From Bacillota bacterium (lineage in GTDB: Bacteria > Bacillota > Clostridia > Saccharofermentanales > Fastidiosipilaceae): 38,595 nt of DNA. Within the stretch, counting starts at the first letter, position 1; every line of letters starts with the position of its first letter. Shown piece by piece: positions 31,679 to 38,595 of the stretch. Under the pieces are notes generated by a model. It had not been told where the DNA came from. It searched no databases and was given only the letters and a program-made list of their open reading frames with translations. A program made the position numbers and the translations under genes. The DNA is taken from contig JAEWGG010000026.1 in assembly GCA_023388435.1 (NCBI GenBank), positions 1-38,595 of the forward strand. The letters are read 5' to 3'.

Positions 31679-32766
31679 TGGGCGTCCGCTTCCACGGTCG
31701 GGGAAAGGTCTTCGACTGTGACGCGGGCGACTTGGATATACAGCAGGGGGACAGCGTCATCGTGTCCACCAGGCACGGTTTGGACCTGGGCATCGCGGCC
31801 CATGGGGTTCGTGAGGGCCGGGCTCAGCAGCAGGAAGTCCATGAGATTCTGCGCCTGGCCACCGAGGCCGACGAGGCCCTCTACGACGAGCACTGCCAGG
31901 CCGAGCGGGAGGCCTACAGGGTCTGCAGGGAGCGCATCGAGGCCCATGACCTGGACATGCAGCTGGTGGCGGTCGAGTATACGTTTGACGAACAAAAAAT
32001 CCTCTTCTACTTCACCTCCGAACACCGGGTGGATTTCCGCGCCCTGGTTCGTGATCTCGCCTCCATCTTTCACCGCCGCATTGAACTGCGTCAGATCGGT
32101 GTCCGCGATGAGGCCCGCATGCTCGGGGGACTTGGCAGCTGTGGCCGCCCCTTCTGCTGCGCCAGTTTTCTGCCTGACTTCGTTCCTGTATCCATTAAGA
32201 TGGCCAAGGCCCAGGGCCTGTCCATGAATCCGACCAAGATCTCGGGGGCCTGTGGCCGCCTCATGTGCTGTCTCAAGTACGAGCAGGAGGCCTACGAGGA
32301 GGCCCGCAAGAGGGCCCCGCGCCAGGGCAGCCAGGTGCGGACAGCCGATGGGGAGGGCCGGGTCCTCCAGGTTAATCTGATCAAGGAGGAGGCCCTGGTT
32401 CAGATCAGCGAGCAGGACAGCCTGGTGGCCCGTAACTACCCAATCTCGGAGCTGCGCTGGCAGAGCCAGAAGCGCGGCAGAGACCAGGAGGGGGGAGGGC
32501 GAGAAGCCCGCGAGCCCCATAGGTCCTGTGCAGGAACGGAGACCCACCAGGGCTCCTGCTGTGGTCGGCAGGAGGGGGGCTGTGCCTGCCCTCGTAAGAA
32601 GCGTCTGGAGGAGGCCAATCCAGAGGACAGCCAGCTGGTGCTGAGTTCGGAGGGGCTGGAGACTGAGGGGGCGGAGAACAGGCGCCGCCGTAGCCAGCGC
32701 CGCCGGGGTGGCCGCCGCCGCACGGAAGATGGCGGTCGAAAGAGCGGCGAAGATAGGGAAGACTAA
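31666..32766 (+). CDS. ricT: PSP1-domain protein RicT (YaaT) with Cys/Arg-rich tail
   Basis: In Bacillus RicT forms a complex with RicA and RicF that carries [4Fe-4S] clusters and promotes RNase Y-dependent mRNA maturation, sporulation and competence. The 366-residue protein has the PSP1 domain over about residues 1-265. Two conserved cysteine motifs are present: GSCGRPFCC (Cys 159, 164, 165) and GACGRLMCC (Cys 196, 201, 202). After about residue 270 comes an extra tail with a second Cys cluster (SCCGRQEGGCACP) and then a highly Arg-rich segment, which could bind RNA. RicA and RicF are not in the window. The start overlaps holB. A hairpin and a ferredoxin gene follow. Confidence 0.92.
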   Translation: MPRIVGVRFHGRGKVFDCDAGDLDIQQGDSVIVSTRHGLDLGIAAHGVREGRAQQQEVHEILRLATEADEALYDEHCQAEREAYRVCRERIEAHDLDMQLVAVEYTFDEQKILFYFTSEHRVDFRALVRDLASIFHRRIELRQIGVRDEARMLGGLGSCGRPFCCASFLPDFVPVSIKMAKAQGLSMNPTKISGACGRLMCCLKYEQEAYEEARKRAPRQGSQVRTADGEGRVLQVNLIKEEALVQISEQDSLVARNYPISELRWQSQKRGRDQEGGGREAREPHRSCAGTETHQGSCCGRQEGGCACPRKKRLEEANPEDSQLVLSSEGLETEGAENRRRRSQRRRGGRRRTEDGGRKSGEDRED

Positions 32767-32803
32767 TCTTTTCCTGTTGTGCTAGGCCAACCTCCGAAGC
32801 CCG

Positions 32804-32812
32804 TGCTAGTAT
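32804..32812 (+). promoter_or_regulatory. Extended -10 promoter of the ferredoxin gene
   Basis: TGC followed by TAGTAT (32807-32812) lies 50 bases before the ferredoxin start and directly before a hairpin. Confidence 0.4.
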
Positions 32813-32815
32813 GAG

Positions 32816-32844
32816 TGCGAGCACCGATGGTGCTCGCATTCTTT
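32816..32844 (+). terminator. Perfect hairpin between ricT and the ferredoxin gene
   Basis: TGCGAGCACC (32816-32825) pairs perfectly with GGTGCTCGCA (32829-32838) around GAT, followed by TTCTTT. It may end the darA-holB-ricT transcript. If transcription starts at the upstream extended -10, it instead forms a 5'-end stem-loop of the ferredoxin mRNA, which could stabilise it. Confidence 0.65.
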
Positions 32845-32861
32845 AGAAGGAGGCATAACTC

Positions 32862-33032
32862 ATGGCCTATGTGATTAGCGATGCCTGCGTCATGTGCGGC
32901 AGCTGCGAGGGCGAGTGCCCGACCGAGTCCATCAGCCAGGGCGAGACCCAGTACAACATCGACGCCAACACCTGCATTGACTGTGGCGCCTGCGCCGCCG
33001 TCTGCCCCGTCGAAGCCATCTCGGCTGAATAA
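32862..33032 (+). CDS. 2[4Fe-4S] ferredoxin
   Basis: A 56-residue clostridial-type ferredoxin, a soluble low-potential electron carrier. Two CX2CX2CX3CP motifs are present: CVMCGSCEGECP and CIDCGACAAVCP, with all eight ligand cysteines and the closing prolines in place. Length, acidic composition and the start MAYVISDACV are classical. AGAAGGAGG gives a very strong ribosome site, fitting high expression. It stands alone, bounded by a hairpin upstream and a strong terminator downstream. Its redox partners are not in the window; the presence of such a ferredoxin points to an anaerobic or fermentative host. Confidence 0.97.
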   Translation: MAYVISDACVMCGSCEGECPTESISQGETQYNIDANTCIDCGACAAVCPVEAISAE

Positions 33033-33092
33033 GCGAGTCCTCGTTTTACAAATAAGCTTCTAGTTTTTAGGCTTATAAGTAACGCGATCTCG

Positions 33093-33136
33093 ATATCCCC
33101 CATTTCCTGGCGCCAGGAAATGGGGGATATTTTTTT
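33093..33136 (+). terminator. Strong Rho-independent terminator of the ferredoxin gene
   Basis: Arms 33093-33110 and 33113-33130 are perfect 18-base complements with a minimal loop, followed by six T. Confidence 0.95.
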
Positions 33137-33346
33137 GCTTTCGTGAAATGTTTCGGGGATTTTTCAGCGCCTTAAATTTAATGAAAAAGGAGAGCTTTTG
33201 CAAAAATGTGCAGAATCCCTCGCCTCTCAACGCAAGAAGCTGCGGCTTTGCGCCAGGTGCTTGACAGGGGCTGGGTGGGGCTCGAGCATGGAGGCGGGAT
33301 ACGGTTTCCACTAAGTCGGAGGGGGAGCCACTTGAGGGGAGGTTTT

Positions 33347-34108
33347 ATGGAAGTGACACGCAAGGACTATTTTATTCAGGCTGCGGCCCGGAACTGGGAG
33401 GAGGCCTGCCGCCTGGCGGCCCAGCCCCTGTTGGAGGAGGGTCGGGTGGAGGCGGATTTCGTCCAGACCCTGCTACAGGACAATGGGCGGATTGGTCTGT
33501 CCTCAGGCAGCACCATACGCCAGATGCTGGGTCAGCTGCGGCCAGGAACGCACCGGGGGCTGGAGATTATCCAGCTTAAAGGGATGGCGAACCAGGAAGC
33601 GGCCCTGCCCGACGACTGCCCTGGTCTCTGCCGTCACATGGCGGGGCTCTATCCTGAATCTGAATTTAAGCTACTCTATTCGCCACTCTATGTGGGCCAT
33701 CCTACGGTCCGCGCCTGTCTGGAAGCGGAGCCTCTGATCCGTCAGGTTTTGGAGCGCTACGCAGACCTCGACCTCGCTATCAGTTCTGTTTCCGTATTTC
33801 AGCAGGGGGAGAAGTCAGCCTGGGCGAGTTATATCTCGGACGAGGTCTACCAGCACCTGTATGAGCTGGGAACAAGGACCTGTTTTCTGGGCCATTTTAT
33901 TGACGGGCAGGGCGAGATCGTCAGCCGTGAAGTGGATGAAAAGCAGGTGGGCATTTCCCTGGACCTGCTGAAAAGCCGGCGCTGCACGCTGATTCTTGCG
34001 CTGGGGGCGCGCAAGGCCCCGGCGGTCCTGGCCACTCTGCGTACAGGGGCTGTGCGTTATCTATGCGTTGACAGCAGCCTCGCCCAGGCTATCTTACAGC
34101 TGCTCTAA
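33347..34108 (+). CDS. SorC-type sugar-binding domain protein without DNA-binding domain
   Basis: From ATG 33347 the product has 253 residues. Residues from about 48 onward follow the sugar-phosphate-binding domain of SorC/CggR/DeoR-type regulators: IGLSSGSTIRQM, then LLYSPLYVGHPTVRACLEAE, LDLAISSVSVF, FIDGQGEIVSREVDEKQVGISL and LILALGARKAPAVLATLRTG. Normal members have an N-terminal helix-turn-helix; here the first 45 residues (EEACRLAAQPLLEEGRVEADF) look instead like the beginning of a PTS EIIA domain, though the match is weak. The frame is open to 33206, but GGGGAGG just before 33347 supports the shorter start, and the upstream part also shows no helix-turn-helix. Without DNA binding it may be a metabolite sensor or isomerase-like relative. 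Confidence 0.7.
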   Translation: MEVTRKDYFIQAAARNWEEACRLAAQPLLEEGRVEADFVQTLLQDNGRIGLSSGSTIRQMLGQLRPGTHRGLEIIQLKGMANQEAALPDDCPGLCRHMAGLYPESEFKLLYSPLYVGHPTVRACLEAEPLIRQVLERYADLDLAISSVSVFQQGEKSAWASYISDEVYQHLYELGTRTCFLGHFIDGQGEIVSREVDEKQVGISLDLLKSRRCTLILALGARKAPAVLATLRTGAVRYLCVDSSLAQAILQLL

Positions 34109-34427
34109 GTATCTCTCCCTACGCTATGCGTTTGGTTTAGTTGGAATTCATTAAAATACTAAAAAACTACTAGGCCTATGAAAAGTTCTCGTGTGAAAAT
34201 TCAGTAAAAAATATGGGTGAAAGTGAACGAATGGGAAAAATAAGCTTTATAAACCGCATATAGTCGCGCTTGTATTTATAATTAAATTGTAATCCAGGAG
34301 CAACAGAATTGGGCTTAAACCGTTTCTGGTATAGTATATTATATAGTTCCACAACGTCAGATTGGGCAGTTGCGCCCCAGAGCGCGGCGAAGAAGCAGCT
34401 AATAATAGGTTCATAGAGGTTTTGCTA
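34109..34427 (+). promoter_or_regulatory. AT-rich upstream region of the surface protein gene
   Basis: These 319 bases hold no credible gene. They are markedly AT-rich compared with both flanks. TGG followed by TATAGT at about 34338-34346 forms an extended -10 promoter, giving a leader of about 75 bases. Near 34363-34378 a short GGGC/GCCC hairpin occurs in that leader. AGAGG about eight bases before ATG 34428 is the ribosome site. Other TATA-like words exist further upstream, so more than one promoter is possible. Confidence 0.45.
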
Positions 34428-37400
34428 ATGTTCAAAAAGATGAAGCAGAGGATTATAGCGGCGTCTCTGGCCCTGCTTATGCTCGGCACCCAGGGCGTGG
34501 TGCAGAGCTTTGCAGCCAGCAACAGTGACGCGGCTTCCGCACAGTCGGGGATGGAGACGCGGGTGCGTAAACGTCGTTCGATTTTGCCCAACGAGAACAC
34601 CCATACCTATAGTTTCTATCGGGACAAAAACAAAACAGAACTCCTGGATCGCCAGATTCTCCGTGACGGTCAGACCCTGCAGCGCATTGAGATTCCGAAG
34701 GCGGAGCGGGAAGTCTTTGAATACTGGGCCCGCGTTTCGGACGACAAGCGCTTCGACTTTACGGATGCGCCGGAGCAGGTCTCCAGTGAGGAGAATATCG
34801 AACTCTATGCGAAATTTGTTCCAGGTGTGCTGGTGCGCTATTTCCGCAGGGCCGACGGCAATGTGGATAACATTCTGCACGCCACGGACCTGATTCCGAG
34901 CGGGAGCAGGGCGACGAGCTTATGGGCGGATGCGCTTCTGGGGGACAAGAAGGTCTTTGATTACTGGTCTGAGACCGAGGATGGCGGGCCCTTCGACTTT
35001 ACGCAGAATCTCACGCAGGACGTCAATCTCTACGCAGTCTATAGATCGGGTGTCGTCCTGACTCCAGACCCCCAGGGGGGGACGGCCTCCGTTCCTGTGA
35101 AGGCCACAAGCCGCCAGGCCTGGAGCGAAATTAAGGGCAAGATCGTCTCCGTCAGCAAGCAGGGCTACGACTTCAAGCACTGGTCTCTGACAGAGAAGGG
35201 GCCGGCGATTGACGAGAACTACCATTTTACGGACCACGCCACGCTCTATGCGGTCTGGGAACCCCGCCACGACACGCCCTACACGATCGTGAACTACTTG
35301 GAGAACCGCAATGATGGGGACTTCAGCTTCGCGGGCTCCAGCCAGTATCTGGGTACGACGGACTCGGTGGCGAACCTGCACCTGGAAGAGCAGATGAGCC
35401 GGATTGATGCCGACTTCATCCGCAAGGCCAACGGCGATCTGCGCGACCCCGATGTCAAAGAATATAAGCTGATCGATCGCGCGGACTACGCCCCGGAGCT
35501 TAATCCTGAGAATGTCACGAAGACGATCCAGGGCAACGGGACCACCGTGTACACCGTGAAGTGGAAGCGCAAGCACTTCACTGCCAGGATCAAGAATGCC
35601 GAGGATAGTATTTTTAAGGACTTTTACGTGCGCTATAAGGAACCGGATCCGTCCAGCGACGACTATGATCCAAGCTACGATTCGAACAGTCCGGAATTCG
35701 ACCCGGAGTCCGCCGTGCCCCCGGTTAGTCTATCTAAGGAGGAGATAGAAGATGAGCTTGCCCTGGGGGAGGAGAGTGAGTATAAGCTTGAGGACCTGAA
35801 GCTGGCCGAGGAGGCCCTGGCCCACTTGCAGCCAGACGGCTCTCTGACCCTGTCCTTCAAGTGGGGCCAGGACATGGATCCCCTTTTCCGCATTCCGCTT
35901 GACTACTACTCGCACTGGGTTGATGACACAGTCAACGGCCGGGTTATGAACCCCGAGGACATCGAGAAGTACGGGGACCAGTTTGCTACACCGGTCACGA
36001 TGGCTGATATGCGAATTCCCGAGTGGGGCTGGCAGTATAGCTACGTTACCAAGGGCGAGACGATCACCAGTACGCCCTTCATGCCCTTCATGCCCGCTTC
36101 GGACGGTGATGGTCAGATCTATAACATTAGCGCGAGGGATAGGCTGAGTTCCGACCGCCTGATCTACCGCTATCTCGAGGTGAGTCCTGAAGAGGCTGAG
36201 GCCGCCAAGGCGGATCCCAGTGGGCAGGCCGAGGCCCTGTGCAGGGCCCAGATAGGCCGGCTTCTGATGAAGGACGCCCTGACGACGGCGCCCTCGGGCC
36301 TGGCCCTCACCCAGGTGGATGTCCCATACATTAAGGGCTTCACCGCGCGCCCTGTGTCTGAACTCACGCATTATAAGTCCACGCTTGCGGCAAAAGTAAT
36401 GGGTTCAGAGGCCTTCAAGCAGGCTATCGCGGACCACCATTTTGACTTCGACCTGCGCCTGACGAGCCAGGATCGGGTGGACGCGACCATGCGGGCCACC
36501 GACGCCCTGGGCATCTTCTCCCTCCTGTACACCCGTAATTCTTATATTATTGAGTGGCAGACGAATGACGACAACAAGCAGATCATCAGGTCGACACCCT
36601 ACCTGTACGAGACTAAGCTGAAGGATATTGGCAGCCTGCCGAACTACGTGGTGGACCAGACGGTGCGCAAACGTGACGGCTTCGTCTTCAGGGGCTGGTA
36701 CCAGGACCCGGCGCTCTCCGTGCCCGTCGACTTCGAAAAGGGCTTCATCGATGCGAGCGACACCATTTTCTACGGGAAGTGGACGCCGCCCTACGTCCGC
36801 GTCACCTTCCACAAGACGGGTTTCCAGGACGAGAATTCCGAAGATCCGGACTTCGGCGTCTCCTTCACGGAGCAGTATCAGAAGTACAGCCACCTGCCTC
36901 AGGACCTCCAGCAGAACGTAAAGGACAATCCGGACACCTACTCGAATAAGCCGATCGAGCCCGATGGGACGCAGGTTAACTTCAGATACTGGTATTACAT
37001 TAAGAATGGCCAGCGCCTGATCTTCAATCTTGACCAGGAGCTGGACCAGGACTATGACCTCTACCCCGTCTGGGCCTCCGACTTCTGCGATATTACCTTC
37101 CTGCCGGAGACCGGTATGGATCACGGGTTCACCCAGCGGGTGGATCGGGACAGCTGGTACCGTCTGCTGACCTATGAGCGCTATCGCACGCTCAAGCCGG
37201 ACGCCCCGGAGATTCCCGAGGGGAAGATCTTTATTGGCTGGCGCGAAATTACCCACGGCGAACAGGCCAAGAGCAGCATCTTCCAGGAACAGCAGAATGA
37301 GCGCGTGCGCTACTCACGCATCTTCCGCGCGGTCCTTCGGGATAAGGATCCGAAGATCAGCTTCACCTACCATCCCAACGGTGCGAGCGGGGCGGACATT

Positions 37401-38595
37401 GTCAATTCGGAACTCTACAACAACGAGCGCCATAAGGCGATCGAGAAGCCAGAGACCTACATCTACGAGGGCAAGACCTTCCTGGGCTGGAATCTGAAGG
37501 CCGACGGCAGTGGGACGCATTACCAGCCAGGCGACTACTTCCTGGTGGATAAGGACAGTCCAACGGAGAATAACCATCTCTACGCCATCTGGGGCAGCAT
37601 CAAGGTGGAGAAGAGCGTGCGGCGGGTGGAATCCGCCGAGGGTGTGGCCTATCCGGAGAAGAAGGCCGAAAAACTTGGGGACAAGATCTACTACAGTCTA
37701 AAGGTTACGAACCCCAATAGCTTTGACATGCCCTCGTTCACCTACAGCGACGCGCTTCTGGGGCTGAAAGATGTCCTGGTTGAGCAGAACCTGACCAAGA
37801 ATGGCGGCTCGTACACGCTGGATATCCCGACAGCCTACACGGTGCAGGAGACGGATTTCGCAGCGGGCAAGGTGCACAACATCGTCCAGGTCAATGGAAA
37901 TACGCCGTACAAGATTCCGATTCCCGGCGATGACGACGAGGAAGTTGTGGCCAGGAAGAAGCCGAATCCAAAGGACATTACGATCGAGAAGACGGCCAGC
38001 CGCGTGACCGATAAGGATGGCCAGGAGCGGAAGGATAAGAAGATCCACGCTGCTGGGGACAAGATCTACTACAGCTTCACATTTACCAATACAGGTGAGG
38101 CGACGATCGAGTCGTATACCTTGCACGATCCGCCGTATGTGATTCCTGAGGTAATGACCATTACGGATCATCCGCTTGCGCCAAATGGTGGGACATACAC
38201 CTACGAGCATCCGACGCCTTATGTGGTGAAGCAATCGGATGTGAACACGGGTAAGTTCGACAATACGGCGTTTACCTCGATTCCCGATGCGCCTATTCCT
38301 GAGGGTGAGGATCCGCCTTCGAGTGATGAGAGCGTGCCTGTGGTTCCGGACAACTCGTACACGGTTGTGAAGAAGACCGCGAAGGTGACCGACAAGACGG
38401 GTACGGAGGAGCGGAAAGATCTGACCTACATCGAGGTAGGGGACCGCATCTACTACGCGTTCACGGTAACGAACACGGGTAACCAGACGATACAGAAGCT
38501 GAAGATTACGGATAAGCTGATCGGTCTGGACCGCGAGATTAATCAGAAGCTGAGCCCGGGCGCGAGCTGGACCTATGCGCCGAAGCTGTACTACA
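34428..38595 (+). CDS. Large secreted surface protein with InlB-type and DUF11-type repeats (5' part)
   Basis: The frame is open from ATG 34428 through the window end, giving at least 1389 residues; the C-terminus is missing. Residues 1-30 form a Sec signal peptide (KKMKQRIIAASLALLMLG, cleavage likely after SFA or SFAA). Several InlB B-repeat-like (Listeria-Bacteroides) units follow, recognised by F-x-x-W and LYAxW/Y pairs: VFEYWARVSDD to LYAKF, VFDYWSETEDG to LYAVY, DFKHWSLTEKG to LYAVW, later FVFRGWYQDPA to FYGKW, and TFLGWNLKADG to LYAIWG. From about residue 1057, three DUF11-like repeats start with VEKSVRRV, IEKTASRV and VKKTAKVTD, each containing IYYxxxVTN or similar. A sortase motif or repeat anchor would be expected beyond the edge. 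It is probably a cell-wall adhesin. Confidence 0.88.
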   Translation, partial: MFKKMKQRIIAASLALLMLGTQGVVQSFAASNSDAASAQSGMETRVRKRRSILPNENTHTYSFYRDKNKTELLDRQILRDGQTLQRIEIPKAEREVFEYWARVSDDKRFDFTDAPEQVSSEENIELYAKFVPGVLVRYFRRADGNVDNILHATDLIPSGSRATSLWADALLGDKKVFDYWSETEDGGPFDFTQNLTQDVNLYAVYRSGVVLTPDPQGGTASVPVKATSRQAWSEIKGKIVSVSKQGYDFKHWSLTEKGPAIDENYHFTDHATLYAVWEPRHDTPYTIVNYLENRNDGDFSFAGSSQYLGTTDSVANLHLEEQMSRIDADFIRKANGDLRDPDVKEYKLIDRADYAPELNPENVTKTIQGNGTTVYTVKWKRKHFTARIKNAEDSIFKDFYVRYKEPDPSSDDYDPSYDSNSPEFDPESAVPPVSLSKEEIEDELALGEESEYKLEDLKLAEEALAHLQPDGSLTLSFKWGQDMDPLFRIPLDYYSHWVDDTVNGRVMNPEDIEKYGDQFATPVTMADMRIPEWGWQYSYVTKGETITSTPFMPFMPASDGDGQIYNISARDRLSSDRLIYRYLEVSPEEAEAAKADPSGQAEALCRAQIGRLLMKDALTTAPSGLALTQVDVPYIKGFTARPVSELTHYKSTLAAKVMGSEAFKQAIADHHFDFDLRLTSQDRVDATMRATDALGIFSLLYTRNSYIIEWQTNDDNKQIIRSTPYLYETKLKDIGSLPNYVVDQTVRKRDGFVFRGWYQDPALSVPVDFEKGFIDASDTIFYGKWTPPYVRVTFHKTGFQDENSEDPDFGVSFTEQYQKYSHLPQDLQQNVKDNPDTYSNKPIEPDGTQVNFRYWYYIKNGQRLIFNLDQELDQDYDLYPVWASDFCDITFLPETGMDHGFTQRVDRDSWYRLLTYERYRTLKPDAPEIPEGKIFIGWREITHGEQAKSSIFQEQQNERVRYSRIFRAVLRDKDPKISFTYHPNGASGADIVNSELYNNERHKAIEKPETYIYEGKTFLGWNLKADGSGTHYQPGDYFLVDKDSPTENNHLYAIWGSIKVEKSVRRVESAEGVAYPEKKAEKLGDKIYYSLKVTNPNSFDMPSFTYSDALLGLKDVLVEQNLTKNGGSYTLDIPTAYTVQETDFAAGKVHNIVQVNGNTPYKIPIPGDDDEEVVARKKPNPKDITIEKTASRVTDKDGQERKDKKIHAAGDKIYYSFTFTNTGEATIESYTLHDPPYVIPEVMTITDHPLAPNGGTYTYEHPTPYVVKQSDVNTGKFDNTAFTSIPDAPIPEGEDPPSSDESVPVVPDNSYTVVKKTAKVTDKTGTEERKDLTYIEVGDRIYYAFTVTNTGNQTIQKLKITDKLIGLDREINQKLSPGASWTYAPKLYY

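Noticed and set aside
33261..33266. Perfect TTGACA suggesting a promoter before the SorC-type gene
   Set aside because: No -10 box occurs at 16-18 bases; the following sequence is G-rich.
1..38595. CRISPR arrays, insertion sequences and rRNA genes
   Set aside because: No regularly spaced repeats, transposase motifs, terminal inverted repeats around a gene, or rRNA-like sequence were seen.

Overview
The window is a GC-rich bacterial chromosome segment made almost entirely of tightly packed housekeeping genes. A gram-positive Bacillota host, most likely class Clostridia, is suggested by the sufC-sufD-sufS-sufU-sufB operon with the SufU scaffold, a DarA/PstA-type cyclic-di-AMP receptor beside holB and ricT, pyruvate kinase with the extra C-terminal domain, strong AAGGAGG ribosome sites, extended -10 promoters and a large secreted InlB/DUF11-repeat surface protein. 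I cannot name a genus.

Layout. Positions 1-465 hold no protein gene but contain a C-homopolymer, an AT-rich palindrome and two homologous small-RNA-like units, each with a C-rich segment resembling the anti-Shine-Dalgarno. A plus-strand run follows: tsaE-tsaB-rimI, tRNA-Val(GAC), xth, radA-rsmE, a DegT aminotransferase, a J-domain protein with a cysteine-rich tail and its overlapping membrane partner, an M28-like lipoprotein, an NfeD/SPFH membrane pair, a two-gene AAA-ATPase/Toprim-like cassette, and hemW. From 14.8 to 16.7 kb is a lower-GC accessory patch: an intact lipoprotein gene, then a decayed second copy interrupted by a truncated hicB antitoxin gene. trxB and an RsuA-type pseudouridine synthase follow on the minus strand. 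A membrane protein, pyk and an aldehyde-dehydrogenase-like gene lie on the plus strand. The suf operon plus a terminal membrane protein occupies 23.0-29.3 kb on the minus strand. The plus strand then carries a GNAT acetyltransferase, darA-holB-ricT, a 56-residue ferredoxin, a SorC-type sugar-binding protein, and the start of the surface protein, which runs off the right edge.

How genes work together. TsaE and TsaB are parts of the tRNA t6A machinery. The suf genes build iron-sulphur clusters, and likely clients in the window are the ferredoxin, HemW and RicT. RadA and Xth serve DNA repair. DarA senses cyclic-di-AMP.

Most interesting points: the duplicated small-RNA units; the AAA/Toprim pair, organised like two-gene phage-defence systems such as PARIS but with a different Toprim-like partner; an aldehyde dehydrogenase homologue that has lost its catalytic cysteine and other key residues; an M28-like lipoprotein lacking most zinc ligands; a SufC with a 170-residue tail; a perfect palindrome at the suf promoter; and the hicB-interrupted lipoprotein pseudogene. 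All calls come from reading the sequence; no database search or alignment program was run.
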